Below the pieces are notes generated by a model that saw only the letters and a list, made by a program, of their open reading frames with translations, did not search any database and was not told where the DNA came from. Of a DNA stretch of 64,000 nucleotides, positions 18,260-26,102 are shown one piece after another. Positions within the stretch are counted from its first letter, which is position 1; each line of letters begins with the position of its first letter. Location: contig JBBROS010000001.1 in the NCBI GenBank assembly GCA_038229135.1, positions 62,001-126,000 on the forward strand. Reading direction: 5' to 3'. Origin of the DNA: JBBROS01 sp038229135. GTDB lineage: Bacteria; Pseudomonadota; Alphaproteobacteria; Acetobacterales; Acetobacteraceae. Both the position numbers and the translations under genes were made by a program.

Positions 18260-19080
18260 CAGGCCACCGGATAGGTCTGGTCGCGGATGTCGTCGATCCA
18301 CGGCCGCTCCATGCCAGGCGGTGCCACCAGCACGGTCTCGACCGTATCCGCCCCGAACCGATGCAGCAGCGCCCCCGTCGGCCGCGTGCCGGGCAGGCCC
18401 TGCTGCAGCGCCTCGCCCACGATGAACGCCGCCGAGGGAGCCCATACGTAGCGCACGGCGCCCAGCATGAACTCGTGATGCAGGTGGAGGTGCCCGCTCG
18501 CCACCAGGCGCAGGTTCGGGTGCCCCACCAGCGCCCGCACCGTCCCGCGCGCCTGCGGCTGCACGGACCAGTAGTCGAACACCGTCTCGTTCGGGTCGTG
18601 CTTGAAGAATGGCTTATGGATGAACACGGCCAGCCGCCGCTCGCCCAGCGTCGCCAGCGCGTCCTCGATCATCGCCGCCTGGTCATGCTCGTCAGCGTGC
18701 GCACCCATCACCTGGCTGTTCAACCCCAGCAGGCGCCAGCCCTCCCGGTCCTCCACCCAGCGCGCCGGACCCATCGCCGCCGTGAAACGCGCCAGCCGCA
18801 GGTCGTTCACCGGCTGCTTCGGCGCGGCGCCGGGGTGGTCGCCCACGTCGTGGTTCCCGGGGATGAAGCGCACCGGGCCCGGCAGCGCCGCATACAGCCG
18901 GGCCGCCTCCGCCATGTCGGCGTCGCTGTCCGCGCCATCCAGCGTCTGGTCTCCCGTCGCCACCACGAAGTCCGGCCGCGCCTCGCCCAGCGCCGCCACC
19001 AGGCGGTGGAAGTTCGACCGGAACAGACCGGATCGCGCGCCGAGATGCGTGTCCGTGATTTGCGCTATCGTGAATGGCAT
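18259..19080 (-). CDS. Calcineurin-like metallophosphoesterase (phosphodiesterase)
   Basis: 273 residues, class III cyclic-nucleotide/glycerophosphodiester phosphodiesterase type (CpdA / GpdQ / Rv0805 family). Metal-binding motifs: TDTHLG (Asp10, His12), VVATGDQT (GD; the usual Asn/Leu after GD is Gln), FIPGNHDVGD, an isolated VFIHKPFF and GHLHLHHEF. No signal peptide, so it is cytoplasmic. It is coupled to ugpC by a TGATG overlap. The most economical role is hydrolysis of an imported glycerophosphodiester, replacing the unrelated UgpQ found in ugp operons of enteric bacteria; cAMP hydrolysis is the main alternative. Confidence 0.88.
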   Translation of the reverse strand: MPFTIAQITDTHLGARSGLFRSNFHRLVAALGEARPDFVVATGDQTLDGADSDADMAEAARLYAALPGPVRFIPGNHDVGDHPGAAPKQPVNDLRLARFTAAMGPARWVEDREGWRLLGLNSQVMGAHADEHDQAAMIEDALATLGERRLAVFIHKPFFKHDPNETVFDYWSVQPQARGTVRALVGHPNLRLVASGHLHLHHEFMLGAVRYVWAPSAAFIVGEALQQGLPGTRPTGALLHRFGADTVETVLVAPPGMERPWIDDIRDQTYPVA

Positions 19081-19137
19081 GGCGCTGCGTAGGCCTTCGT
19101 CGTTACGTCCCCATGACAGCCCGGCGACGGTTCCGTG

Positions 19138-19731
19138 TCACCCCGTCGTATAGCGCCACACGCTCGCCGGCGGCACGTTCAGCGGTGTCCAGGCCACCCG
19201 CTTGGCCAACAGGCCATGCTTCCGCGAAGGCAGGGGCGAGGTGATGCAATACGAATAGTGCAGGAAACCCCGCCCAGGGGCCACGGCCGCCATGGCGTCG
19301 ATGAAGCGCCGCTGCTCGAGGAGCGGCAGCAGCACGAGCGGGATGCCGCACACCACCGTGCCGACCCGCCCCGCCCTGGCCCGCGGCAACATCTCCGGCA
19401 GCGCCCGCGCATCGCCCTGCACCACGTCGACGCCGGGCAGCGTCTCGACCAGGTGCCGCGCCATGTCGGGCACGATCTCCACCACCGTCAGCCGCTCCGG
19501 CGGCACGCCCGCTGCCAGCAGCGCCCGGCTGACCACGCCCGTGCCGGCGCCCAGCTCCACCACGTGCTCGTCCGGCCCCCGCCGCACCTGCGCCACGACC
19601 CGGCGGCACAGCGCGGGCGAACTCGGCACCACGGAGCCCATCTGCAGCGGGTTCGCCATCCAGCGGCGTAGGAACAGCATCAGCTCGGATGACCCACCGG
19701 CCACCTCGGACCCCATCGGCCGTGTCGCCAT
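19138..19731 (-). CDS. pmtA: Phospholipid N-methyltransferase-like SAM methyltransferase (PmtA type)
   Basis: 197 residues. The start FLRRWMANPLQMGSVVPSSPAL is highly typical of bacterial phosphatidylethanolamine N-methyltransferases (Rhodobacter/Sinorhizobium PmtA group), where a basic amphipathic helix binds the membrane. SAM motif I is VVELGAGTGVVSRALL, motif II region LTVVEIVPDMARHLVE, and the CGIPLVLLPLLEQRRF stretch follows. Related small-rRNA dimethylase-like proteins share the fold. The ATG at 19731 is used. It ends 57 bases before the phosphodiesterase gene on the same strand, so it probably heads the pmtA-phosphodiesterase-ugp operon. Confidence 0.82.
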   Translation of the reverse strand: MATRPMGSEVAGGSSELMLFLRRWMANPLQMGSVVPSSPALCRRVVAQVRRGPDEHVVELGAGTGVVSRALLAAGVPPERLTVVEIVPDMARHLVETLPGVDVVQGDARALPEMLPRARAGRVGTVVCGIPLVLLPLLEQRRFIDAMAAVAPGRGFLHYSYCITSPLPSRKHGLLAKRVAWTPLNVPPASVWRYTTG

Positions 19732-19950
19732 GCAAGCGTCGCTCCCGTCCTGCCGCACTCCAGCCTGGAATACAGGCCCGGCCCGGCGCTGCCGAGACGG
19801 CCGATCGTGAACCTTCCGCGACACGGCGGTGCAAAACCGCTTCACGCCCTGGCCCGCATCATGCATCGTTGCCATCGTCGGCCGCCGGCCTCCGGCCAGC
19901 TGGCCACCCCCGCCGACCACGCCACGCCCCTTCAGAAAACGGAGCCGACG

Positions 19951-21564
19951 ATGATCGACACCCCCCCGCCCTACCTCACCCGGCGCGGCCTCGCCGCCCT
20001 CGTCGCCGCCGGCGCCATCGCGCCCTCGGCCCTTCGCGCCCAGGGCGGAGCACCGCGCGCGCTGAATGTCGCCACAGGAGGCGCCTTCACCTCGATCGAT
20101 CCGCACTACCACAACCTCACGCCCAACAACGTCATCGCGTTGCACCTCTTCGACACCCTCGTCAGCCTAGACGGCCAGTTCAAGCCCGTCCCCGGCCTCG
20201 CCGAAAGCTGGAAGTCCGTCGGCGACAAGGTGTGGGAGTTCAAGCTCCGCCAGGCCCAGTTCAGCGACGGCACGCCGTTTACGCCCGACGACGTGGTGTT
20301 CACCTTCGAGCGCATCCCCCTGGTGGTGAACAGCCCGGCCTCCTTCACCCAGGCCGTGAAGCCCGTCGAGCGCATCGAGATCGTCGACGACACCACCATC
20401 CGCCTGCACACAAAGCAGCCCGAGCCGCTGCTGCCGTACTTCCTCAGCCAGCCGCGCATCATCAGCCGCAAGTATGGGCAAGGCGCCAGCACGGCCGACT
20501 ACAACTCGGGCAAGGCCGCCATCGGCACCGGCCCCTACGTGATGGACAGCGTGCTGCTGGGCGACAAGATCGTCTTCAAGCGCAACGAGAAGTATTGGGG
20601 CCCGAAGCCCTATTGGGACACGGTGAACTACCGCCTCATCGCAAACGGCGCCTCCCGCACGGCGGCCCTCCAGGCCGGCGACGTGGACATCATCGACCAG
20701 GTGAGCACGCGGGACGTGGGCGCGCTCCAGAAGGACCCGAAGCTCACCATCGTGGCCCCGCCCGGCCAGCGTCTGATCTATATCTACCTCGACACCGAAC
20801 GCCCGACGACGCCGTTCGCGCTCGACAACGCGGGCAAGCCGCTTCCCACGAACCCGCTGAAGGACCTGCGGGTCCGCCAGGCCCTCTCGGCCGCCATCAA
20901 CCGCCCGGGCATCAAGACGCAGATCATGGACGGGTTCGCCGCCCCGACGGGCCAGCTGCTGCCCGAGGGGGCGTTGGGCTACACGCCCGACATCCCCATC
21001 GACACCTACGACCAAGCCCGCGCCAAGAAGCTGCTGGCCGACGCCGGATACCCGCAGGGCTTCCAGATCACGCTGCACGGCCCCAACGACCGCTACGTGA
21101 ACGATCGCCAGATCGTGGAATCCATCGCCCAGATGTGGACCCGGGTCGGCGTGAAAACGGCGGTCAACACCATGCCCGCCAGCATGTTCTTCGCCGAAGG
21201 CGCGCGGGACGTGTTCAGCTGCAACGTCACCGGCTGGGCCAGCGACACCGGGGAGGCGAGCTCGAGCCTCATCCAGATCGTGGCGTCCGTGAACCCGGAG
21301 AAGGGTCGCGGCGCACAGCCCAAGCCCAGCCACTTCGCCCGGCCCGAGATCGACGCCGTGGTCGAGCAGAGCCTCGCCACCTTCGAAGACAAGGCCCGCG
21401 AGGCGCTCTACATCAAGGCGCTCAAGATGGCGATGGCCGAACAGGCGTTCATCCCGCTCCACCACCAGGTGAACATCTGGGCCATGAAGAAGCGCTACGC
21501 CCTCCGCCCCCGCCAGCAGGAAGGCGTACGCAGCTACGAAGTGGACTACGCCGCCGACGCGTAG
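19951..21564 (+). CDS. ABC substrate-binding protein, family 5 (DppA/OppA type)
   Basis: 537-residue periplasmic binding protein for peptides or other solutes. The ATG at 19951 has GGAG at 6 bases. The N-terminus has a twin-arginine-like signal, LTRRGLAALVAAGAIAP, cleaved near LRAQG. The SBP_bac_5 pattern is clear: LFDTLVSLDGQFKPVPGLAE, WEFKLRQAQFSDGTPFTPDD, GTGPYVM, VRQALSAAINRPGI and GYPQGFQITL. No permease or ATPase is adjacent, so it is an orphan binding protein that must work with a transporter elsewhere. It diverges from pmtA across 219 bases that include a short inverted repeat (GCGGT-N5-ACCGC, 19826-19840). Confidence 0.92.
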   Translation: MIDTPPPYLTRRGLAALVAAGAIAPSALRAQGGAPRALNVATGGAFTSIDPHYHNLTPNNVIALHLFDTLVSLDGQFKPVPGLAESWKSVGDKVWEFKLRQAQFSDGTPFTPDDVVFTFERIPLVVNSPASFTQAVKPVERIEIVDDTTIRLHTKQPEPLLPYFLSQPRIISRKYGQGASTADYNSGKAAIGTGPYVMDSVLLGDKIVFKRNEKYWGPKPYWDTVNYRLIANGASRTAALQAGDVDIIDQVSTRDVGALQKDPKLTIVAPPGQRLIYIYLDTERPTTPFALDNAGKPLPTNPLKDLRVRQALSAAINRPGIKTQIMDGFAAPTGQLLPEGALGYTPDIPIDTYDQARAKKLLADAGYPQGFQITLHGPNDRYVNDRQIVESIAQMWTRVGVKTAVNTMPASMFFAEGARDVFSCNVTGWASDTGEASSSLIQIVASVNPEKGRGAQPKPSHFARPEIDAVVEQSLATFEDKAREALYIKALKMAMAEQAFIPLHHQVNIWAMKKRYALRPRQQEGVRSYEVDYAADA

Positions 21565-21579
21565 CAGCAAAGGCCGAAC

Positions 21580-21644
21580 CCTCCTCCCCTAGCGGGAGGA
21601 GGCGTCCGTCTTGCCGCCTCCCTCGCGGGTGCCGCCAGGGAGGC
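21580..21644. terminator. Two hairpins between convergent genes
   Basis: CCTCCTCCC (21580-21588) pairs with GGGAGGAGG (21594-21602) over a 5-base loop, and GCCTCCCT (21616-21623) pairs with AGGGAGGC (21637-21644). They lie between the stop of the peptide-type binding protein and the stop of the convergent hypothetical gene. The first belongs to the dispersed CTCTCCC-loop-GGGAGAGG family. No T run. Confidence 0.6.
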
Positions 21645-21680
21645 GTGACGAACCCAACGGACACGAGCCACCCGGCATCG

Positions 21681-22130
21681 TCACCGCCGCCGCAGGTCCA
21701 CCGCCGGCGCCCCGCGCACGTCCCGGTATGCCTGCCCGGTCCAGGCATAACGCTCCTTGCCGGTCACCAGGTCCGCCATCCCCCGGGTCCGCGTCGCCGC
21801 CACGCCGACCGGGCCCGAGACCCCGTCCAGCACCTGCACCCACTTGCCGCCGCGCCACAGCCACACCCCCGTGCTGCACCCCGCCGATCCGCATTCCCTG
21901 GCCGATTGCAGCTGCACGAACAGCGCCGGCCGGTCCGAGGCCGTGCCGAGCGGCGCCGACCCCACCAGCAGCAGCGGCTGCTCCCCGGCCCGACCCGCCT
22001 CGGCCATGTCCTTGCCCACCAGCGCCCGCGCAGCACGATCCAGCGGCGAGCCTGGTTGCGGAGAAAGTGCGACCTCGCGCGGCGCCGGAGCGGCAGCGCC
22101 CAGGCAAAGCACGAGCGGAACGACGGCCAT
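21681..22130 (-). CDS. Small exported protein of unknown function
   Basis: 149 residues with a clear Sec signal (LMAVVPLVLCLGAAAPAPRE; ATG at 22130). Not recognised as a named family. The mature part has a likely disulfide pair in ECGSAGCSTGVWLW, a pattern seen in small periplasmic proteins of related bacteria, and ends in a Gly/Val/Arg-rich segment. A start 25 codons upstream would bury the signal and is rejected. It is divergent from the secreted phosphatase gene and convergent with the binding-protein gene. Confidence 0.55.
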   Translation of the reverse strand: MAVVPLVLCLGAAAPAPREVALSPQPGSPLDRAARALVGKDMAEAGRAGEQPLLLVGSAPLGTASDRPALFVQLQSARECGSAGCSTGVWLWRGGKWVQVLDGVSGPVGVAATRTRGMADLVTGKERYAWTGQAYRDVRGAPAVDLRRR

Positions 22131-22302
22131 CAATCGCTTCCAATCCCTCGATCGGAACGGCGTCGACCCCGATCGGAAATGGCCAGCGCTGGTTCCAGAA
22201 AACATTCTTCATCGCTCCGTCATGCAAGTGTCGTGGACTGCACCCCGCCCTTGTTGCACTCCCAATCCACGAACGCCGCACGCGGCCCGGGAGATGCAAA
22301 CG

Positions 22303-25300
22303 ATGGCGACGACCAACTATACCCTCCAGATCCTGCATGCCTCGGACCTGGAGGCCGCCAACACCGCCCTCTCCCGCATGCCCCAATTCGCCGCCATCAT
22401 CGACAAGCTGGACGACCAGTACGCCAACACCCTGAAGCTGATCGCCGGCGACGCCTGGATCCCGGGTCCGTTCTACGCCGCCGAGGGCGACAGCACCCTC
22501 ACCGCGCCACTCCGCGCCGCCCTCGCCTACGCCGGGGCGCCGGCCGCCACCACGGCCACCGCCGCCTCCACCCGCGTCTCGGTCGCCTTCATGGACCTCA
22601 TCGGCGTCCAGGTCGCCTCCTTCGGCAACCACGAGTTCGACGGCGGCACCGGCCCCATCAACGACGCCCTCGGCGTCGCGAACTTCCCCTACCTGTCGGC
22701 CAACTACGACTTCACCGCCGACCCCAACCTCCGCACCCGCGTCACCGCGGACGGCCAGGAGGCATCCACCATCAAGGGCCGCATCGCCGGCTCGGCCGTC
22801 GTCACCATCAACGGCGAGCGCATCGGCGTCGTCGGCGACACCACGCAGCTCCTCGCCAGCATCTCCTCGCCCGGCGCCGTCACCAGCAAGACCGGTCCGG
22901 CAGTGGACGACATGCCAGCCCTCGCCCGCGTCCTGCAGCCCTACATCGACGCGCTCACGGCCCGCGGCATCGACAAGATCGTCCTCACCTCGCACCTCCA
23001 GCAGTATCAACTCGAGCAGGCCCTCGTGCCTCTGTTGAAGAACGTGGACATCGTCGTCAGCGCCGGCAGCCACGCCGTGTTCGCCGACAGCACCGACATC
23101 CTGCGCCCGGGCGACACCGCGCAGTCCGCCTACCCCACCGTGCTGCGGGACGCGCTCAACAACCCGGTGCTTCAGGTCAACACGCAGAACGAATACGGTT
23201 ATGTCGGCCGCCTGGTCGCCACCTTCGACCCGGGCGGCGTCATCATCCCCTCCAGCGTCGACCCGAACGTCTCGGGCGCCTTCATCACCACCGATGCCGG
23301 GGTGGCGTCCCTCTACGGCAGCGCCGACCCCTACGCGGCCGGCAGCTACGGCGCCGCCGCCCGCGCGCTCCTCACCCCCATCGGCAACGTCATCGCCAGC
23401 AAGGACGGCAACATCCAGGGCTTCAGCCGCGTCTTCCTCGACGGCAACCGCGTGACCGTCCGTCAGCAGGAGAGCAACCTCGGAGACCTCAGCGCCGACG
23501 CGAACCTGTTCGTCGCCCGCCAGGTGGACCCCGCCACGGTGGTCAGCATCAAGAACGGCGGCGGCATCCGGGACGTCATCGGCAGCTACACGACGGATGC
23601 GCTGAGCCGCCCCATCCCCACCCAGGCAAACCCGGCCGCCAACAAGCCGGCCACGGCGGTCAGCCAGCTCGACATCGAGAATTCGCTCCGCTTCAACAAC
23701 AACCTCAGCCTTGTCACCATCACCGCCCAGCAGCTCAAGCAGGTGATGGAGTTCGGCGCCACCCTCGTGCAGCCTGGCCTCACGCCCGGCGGCTTCGTCC
23801 AGGTGGGCGGCCTGAACGTCAGCTACGACACCACCCGCACCGCGCAGGTGCTGAACGTGACCGGCACACCAACCACCCAGGGTGACCGCGTCCGGAACCT
23901 CGCCGTCGTGAACGATGACGGCACGCTGCGCGACGTGATCGTGGCCAACGGCGTGGTCGTGGGAGACCCATCGCGCCCCATTCGCGTGGTCACGCTGGAC
24001 TTCATCGCCAACAGCACCGGCGCACCCGGCACGCTCGGCGGCGACAGCAACCCCCTGGCCGCCTACGCCACCAACAAGGTCACGCTCACCAACAACCCGG
24101 CCCTCGGCGCGGGCCTCGCCACCTTCAGCGCCCCCGGCACCGAACAGGATGCCATGGCCGAGTATCTCAAGGCCCGCTTCTCGAGCGCCACGGCCGCCTA
24201 CGGCCAGGCGGAAACCGACCCTTCGCTCGACCAGCGCATCCAGGTCCTCTCCGCCCGCCCGGACAACGTGATCCTGCAGGGCGGCGGCGCCGTGAGCGGC
24301 CTGTCGCTCGGCTACGGCGAGCGGGCTGGCAACGTCATCCGCTCCACCCTCGCTTACAATGGCTTCGTGCTCGATGCGCCGGACGCCGCCTCCCTCGGCA
24401 GCGGCGCGCCCAACCAGTCGAACGTCGCGCGCCTGTCCAATACCAGCGCGGCCACGCAGCGCCTGCCCACCGGCTTCAAGGCCGGCGTGCTCGCCAATAG
24501 CGGCACGCTCGTCGGCCAGGGCACGGACTACCTGCTCGTCGGCGCCCAGGCGGGCAGCACGCTGGTGGCCCAGACGGGCGGCAGCAACACCGTCGTCGGC
24601 GGCGCAGGCGGCGCCGTCATGTTCGGCGGCACCGGCTCCACCACCTTCGTGGGCGGCGACGGCAACGACACCGTGGTCGCGGGCTCCGGCAGCAGCGTGG
24701 TCTACACCGGCGGCGGAACCAACCTGGTCGGCCTCGATGGCGGCTCCGCCACCGTGGTCAGCGAGGGTGTGCAGGACGTGATCGTCGGCGGCTCCGGCAG
24801 CGCGCTGGTCGGAGTGGCCCGCAGCGCCATCGCCTACAACGGCGGCGGCGTCATGACGTTCGTGGGCGGTAGCGAACGCAGCACCGTGGTGGGCGGCAGC
24901 GGCAGCAACAGCGTGTTCGGCGGCGCCGGCGGCGGCCTGTTCACGGGCGGCACGGCCGGGCGCAACCTGCTCGTGGCCGGCGCGGGCCAGGCGGTGCTGA
25001 TCGGCGGCGGCGACGGCGACGTGCTCTACGCCGGCGGCTCCGGCGGCACCTTGCTGACGGCCGCAGCCTCGGGCAACGCGACGCTCGCCGCTGGCTCCAG
25101 CACCGGCGCCAACACCTACTTCGCCGGCGGCGGCACCAACCTGCTCGCGGGCGGCATCGGCAACGAGGTGTTCTTCGCCGGCAGCGGCACGGCCACCATC
25201 ATCGGCGGCCGCGGAGCCGACGTGTTCGCCGTCAGCAACGGCCGCGCAGGCGGCACCATCACGGTGGCGGACTTCACCGCCGCCGAAGGGGACCGCATCA

Positions 25301-25446
25301 GCCTGCAAGGCTACGGCCCCAACGCCGTCCAGCAAGCCGTCGCCACCGCCTCCGCCTCCGCCGCGGGCAGCACCATCACCCTCTCCGACGGCACGCGCGT
25401 CACCTTCCAGGGCGTCGGCAGCCTGCAGGCGAGCAACTTCGCCTGA
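22303..25446 (+). CDS. Type-I-secreted 5'-nucleotidase-like metallophosphoesterase with C-terminal Gly-rich repeats
   Basis: 1047 residues. Residues about 5-560 have the layout of the UshA/5'-nucleotidase family: ILHASDLE (12-17, where canonical members have D-x-H), IAGDAWIPGPF (49 on), SFGNHEFDGG (107-115), VLTSHLQQYQLE and VSAGSHAVFAD, then a 5'-nucleotidase C-terminal domain (NLGDLSADANLFVARQV, IKNGGGIRD). From about residue 720 to the end there are Gly-rich repeats such as FVGGDGNDTVVAGSGSS and IGGRGADVFAVSN, ending VGSLQASNFA, as in RTX-like type I secretion substrates. There is no N-terminal signal, which fits. The ATG at 22303 is chosen because GGGAG lies 9 bases before it but abuts the ATG at 22294. 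Likely an extracellular phosphatase for phosphorus scavenging. Confidence 0.85.
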   Translation: MATTNYTLQILHASDLEAANTALSRMPQFAAIIDKLDDQYANTLKLIAGDAWIPGPFYAAEGDSTLTAPLRAALAYAGAPAATTATAASTRVSVAFMDLIGVQVASFGNHEFDGGTGPINDALGVANFPYLSANYDFTADPNLRTRVTADGQEASTIKGRIAGSAVVTINGERIGVVGDTTQLLASISSPGAVTSKTGPAVDDMPALARVLQPYIDALTARGIDKIVLTSHLQQYQLEQALVPLLKNVDIVVSAGSHAVFADSTDILRPGDTAQSAYPTVLRDALNNPVLQVNTQNEYGYVGRLVATFDPGGVIIPSSVDPNVSGAFITTDAGVASLYGSADPYAAGSYGAAARALLTPIGNVIASKDGNIQGFSRVFLDGNRVTVRQQESNLGDLSADANLFVARQVDPATVVSIKNGGGIRDVIGSYTTDALSRPIPTQANPAANKPATAVSQLDIENSLRFNNNLSLVTITAQQLKQVMEFGATLVQPGLTPGGFVQVGGLNVSYDTTRTAQVLNVTGTPTTQGDRVRNLAVVNDDGTLRDVIVANGVVVGDPSRPIRVVTLDFIANSTGAPGTLGGDSNPLAAYATNKVTLTNNPALGAGLATFSAPGTEQDAMAEYLKARFSSATAAYGQAETDPSLDQRIQVLSARPDNVILQGGGAVSGLSLGYGERAGNVIRSTLAYNGFVLDAPDAASLGSGAPNQSNVARLSNTSAATQRLPTGFKAGVLANSGTLVGQGTDYLLVGAQAGSTLVAQTGGSNTVVGGAGGAVMFGGTGSTTFVGGDGNDTVVAGSGSSVVYTGGGTNLVGLDGGSATVVSEGVQDVIVGGSGSALVGVARSAIAYNGGGVMTFVGGSERSTVVGGSGSNSVFGGAGGGLFTGGTAGRNLLVAGAGQAVLIGGGDGDVLYAGGSGGTLLTAAASGNATLAAGSSTGANTYFAGGGTNLLAGGIGNEVFFAGSGTATIIGGRGADVFAVSNGRAGGTITVADFTAAEGDRISLQGYGPNAVQQAVATASASAAGSTITLSDGTRVTFQGVGSLQASNFA

Positions 25447-25491
25447 TCGCCGACCATGGGCGGCCAGGGGCGGAGCCTGTAGGCTCCGCCG

Positions 25492-25947
25492 ATGCGCCTC
25501 ATCGCCATCGGCCGCCAGCGGGCCGGCCCCGAAGCCGACCTGTTCCACCGGTATGCCACCCGCCTCCGCCCCGGCCTCGACCTCCTCGAGCTGCCCGACG
25601 GCACCGGCTCGCCTCCCGAGGTCAAGCGCCGTGAAGGCGCGGGCCTCCTCGCCGCCCTCCCCCCCAACGCCCTGGCCGTCGCCCTCGACCTCGGCGCACC
25701 CTGCCCCGGCTCCGACGGGCTCGCCCGCCTGCTCGCCCGCTGGCAGGAGGCGGCGCGCCCCATCTGCTTCCTGATCGGAGGCGCCGAAGGGCTCGACGCT
25801 GCCGTGCTTGCACGCGCCGGCCACACCCTCTCCCTCGGCCCCATGACGTGGCCCCACCTCCTCGTCCGCCCCATGCTCGCCGAGCAGCTCTACCGCGCCC
25901 AATCCATCAACGCGGGCCACCCCTACCATCGCGCCGGAAGACCCTAG
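25492..25947 (+). CDS. rlmH: 23S rRNA (pseudouridine-1915-N3) methyltransferase RlmH
   Basis: 151-residue SPOUT-class methyltransferase. MRLIAIGRQRAGPEADLFHRY at the start, FLIGGAEGLDAAVL for the knotted SAM site, LSLGPMTWPHLLVRPMLAEQ and the C-terminal LYRAQSINAGHPYHR are the standard RlmH blocks. It methylates pseudouridine 1915 in helix 69 of 23S rRNA. The usual upstream partners rsfS and nadD are absent here, but the downstream order gpmI-envC-ctpA is the common alphaproteobacterial one. Confidence 0.96.
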   Translation: MRLIAIGRQRAGPEADLFHRYATRLRPGLDLLELPDGTGSPPEVKRREGAGLLAALPPNALAVALDLGAPCPGSDGLARLLARWQEAARPICFLIGGAEGLDAAVLARAGHTLSLGPMTWPHLLVRPMLAEQLYRAQSINAGHPYHRAGRP

Positions 25948-25951
25948 AAGT

Positions 25952-26026
25952 CCTCTCCCTCCGGGAGTGATTGGGTGAGGGACCCACGTGAAGCCTCTCC
26001 CTCCGACAAAGGGTCGGGTGAGGGAC
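25952..26026. repeat. Two copies of the CCTCTCCCTC...GGGTGAGGGAC dispersed repeat
   Basis: Copy one (25952-25983) and copy two (25994-26026) both begin CCTCTCCCTCCG and end GGGTGAGGGAC. They fill the gap between rlmH and gpmI. Related hairpins are at 21580, 40406 and 58668. Confidence 0.75.
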
Positions 26027-26102
26027 TCGACGGCGCGCGCCCCGCTTGCCCAACCCCTCACACCAGACCATACCGGACCCCGCACACAGGAGCCGCCCCG
26101 CC

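Noticed and set aside
21589..26085. 1498-codon open frame on the minus strand across the secreted phosphatase and rlmH
   Set aside because: It is a GC-rich antisense shadow of the phosphatase and rlmH genes. The translation is Gly/Ala/Arg low complexity with no domain, and the plus-strand genes have clear families and ribosome sites.
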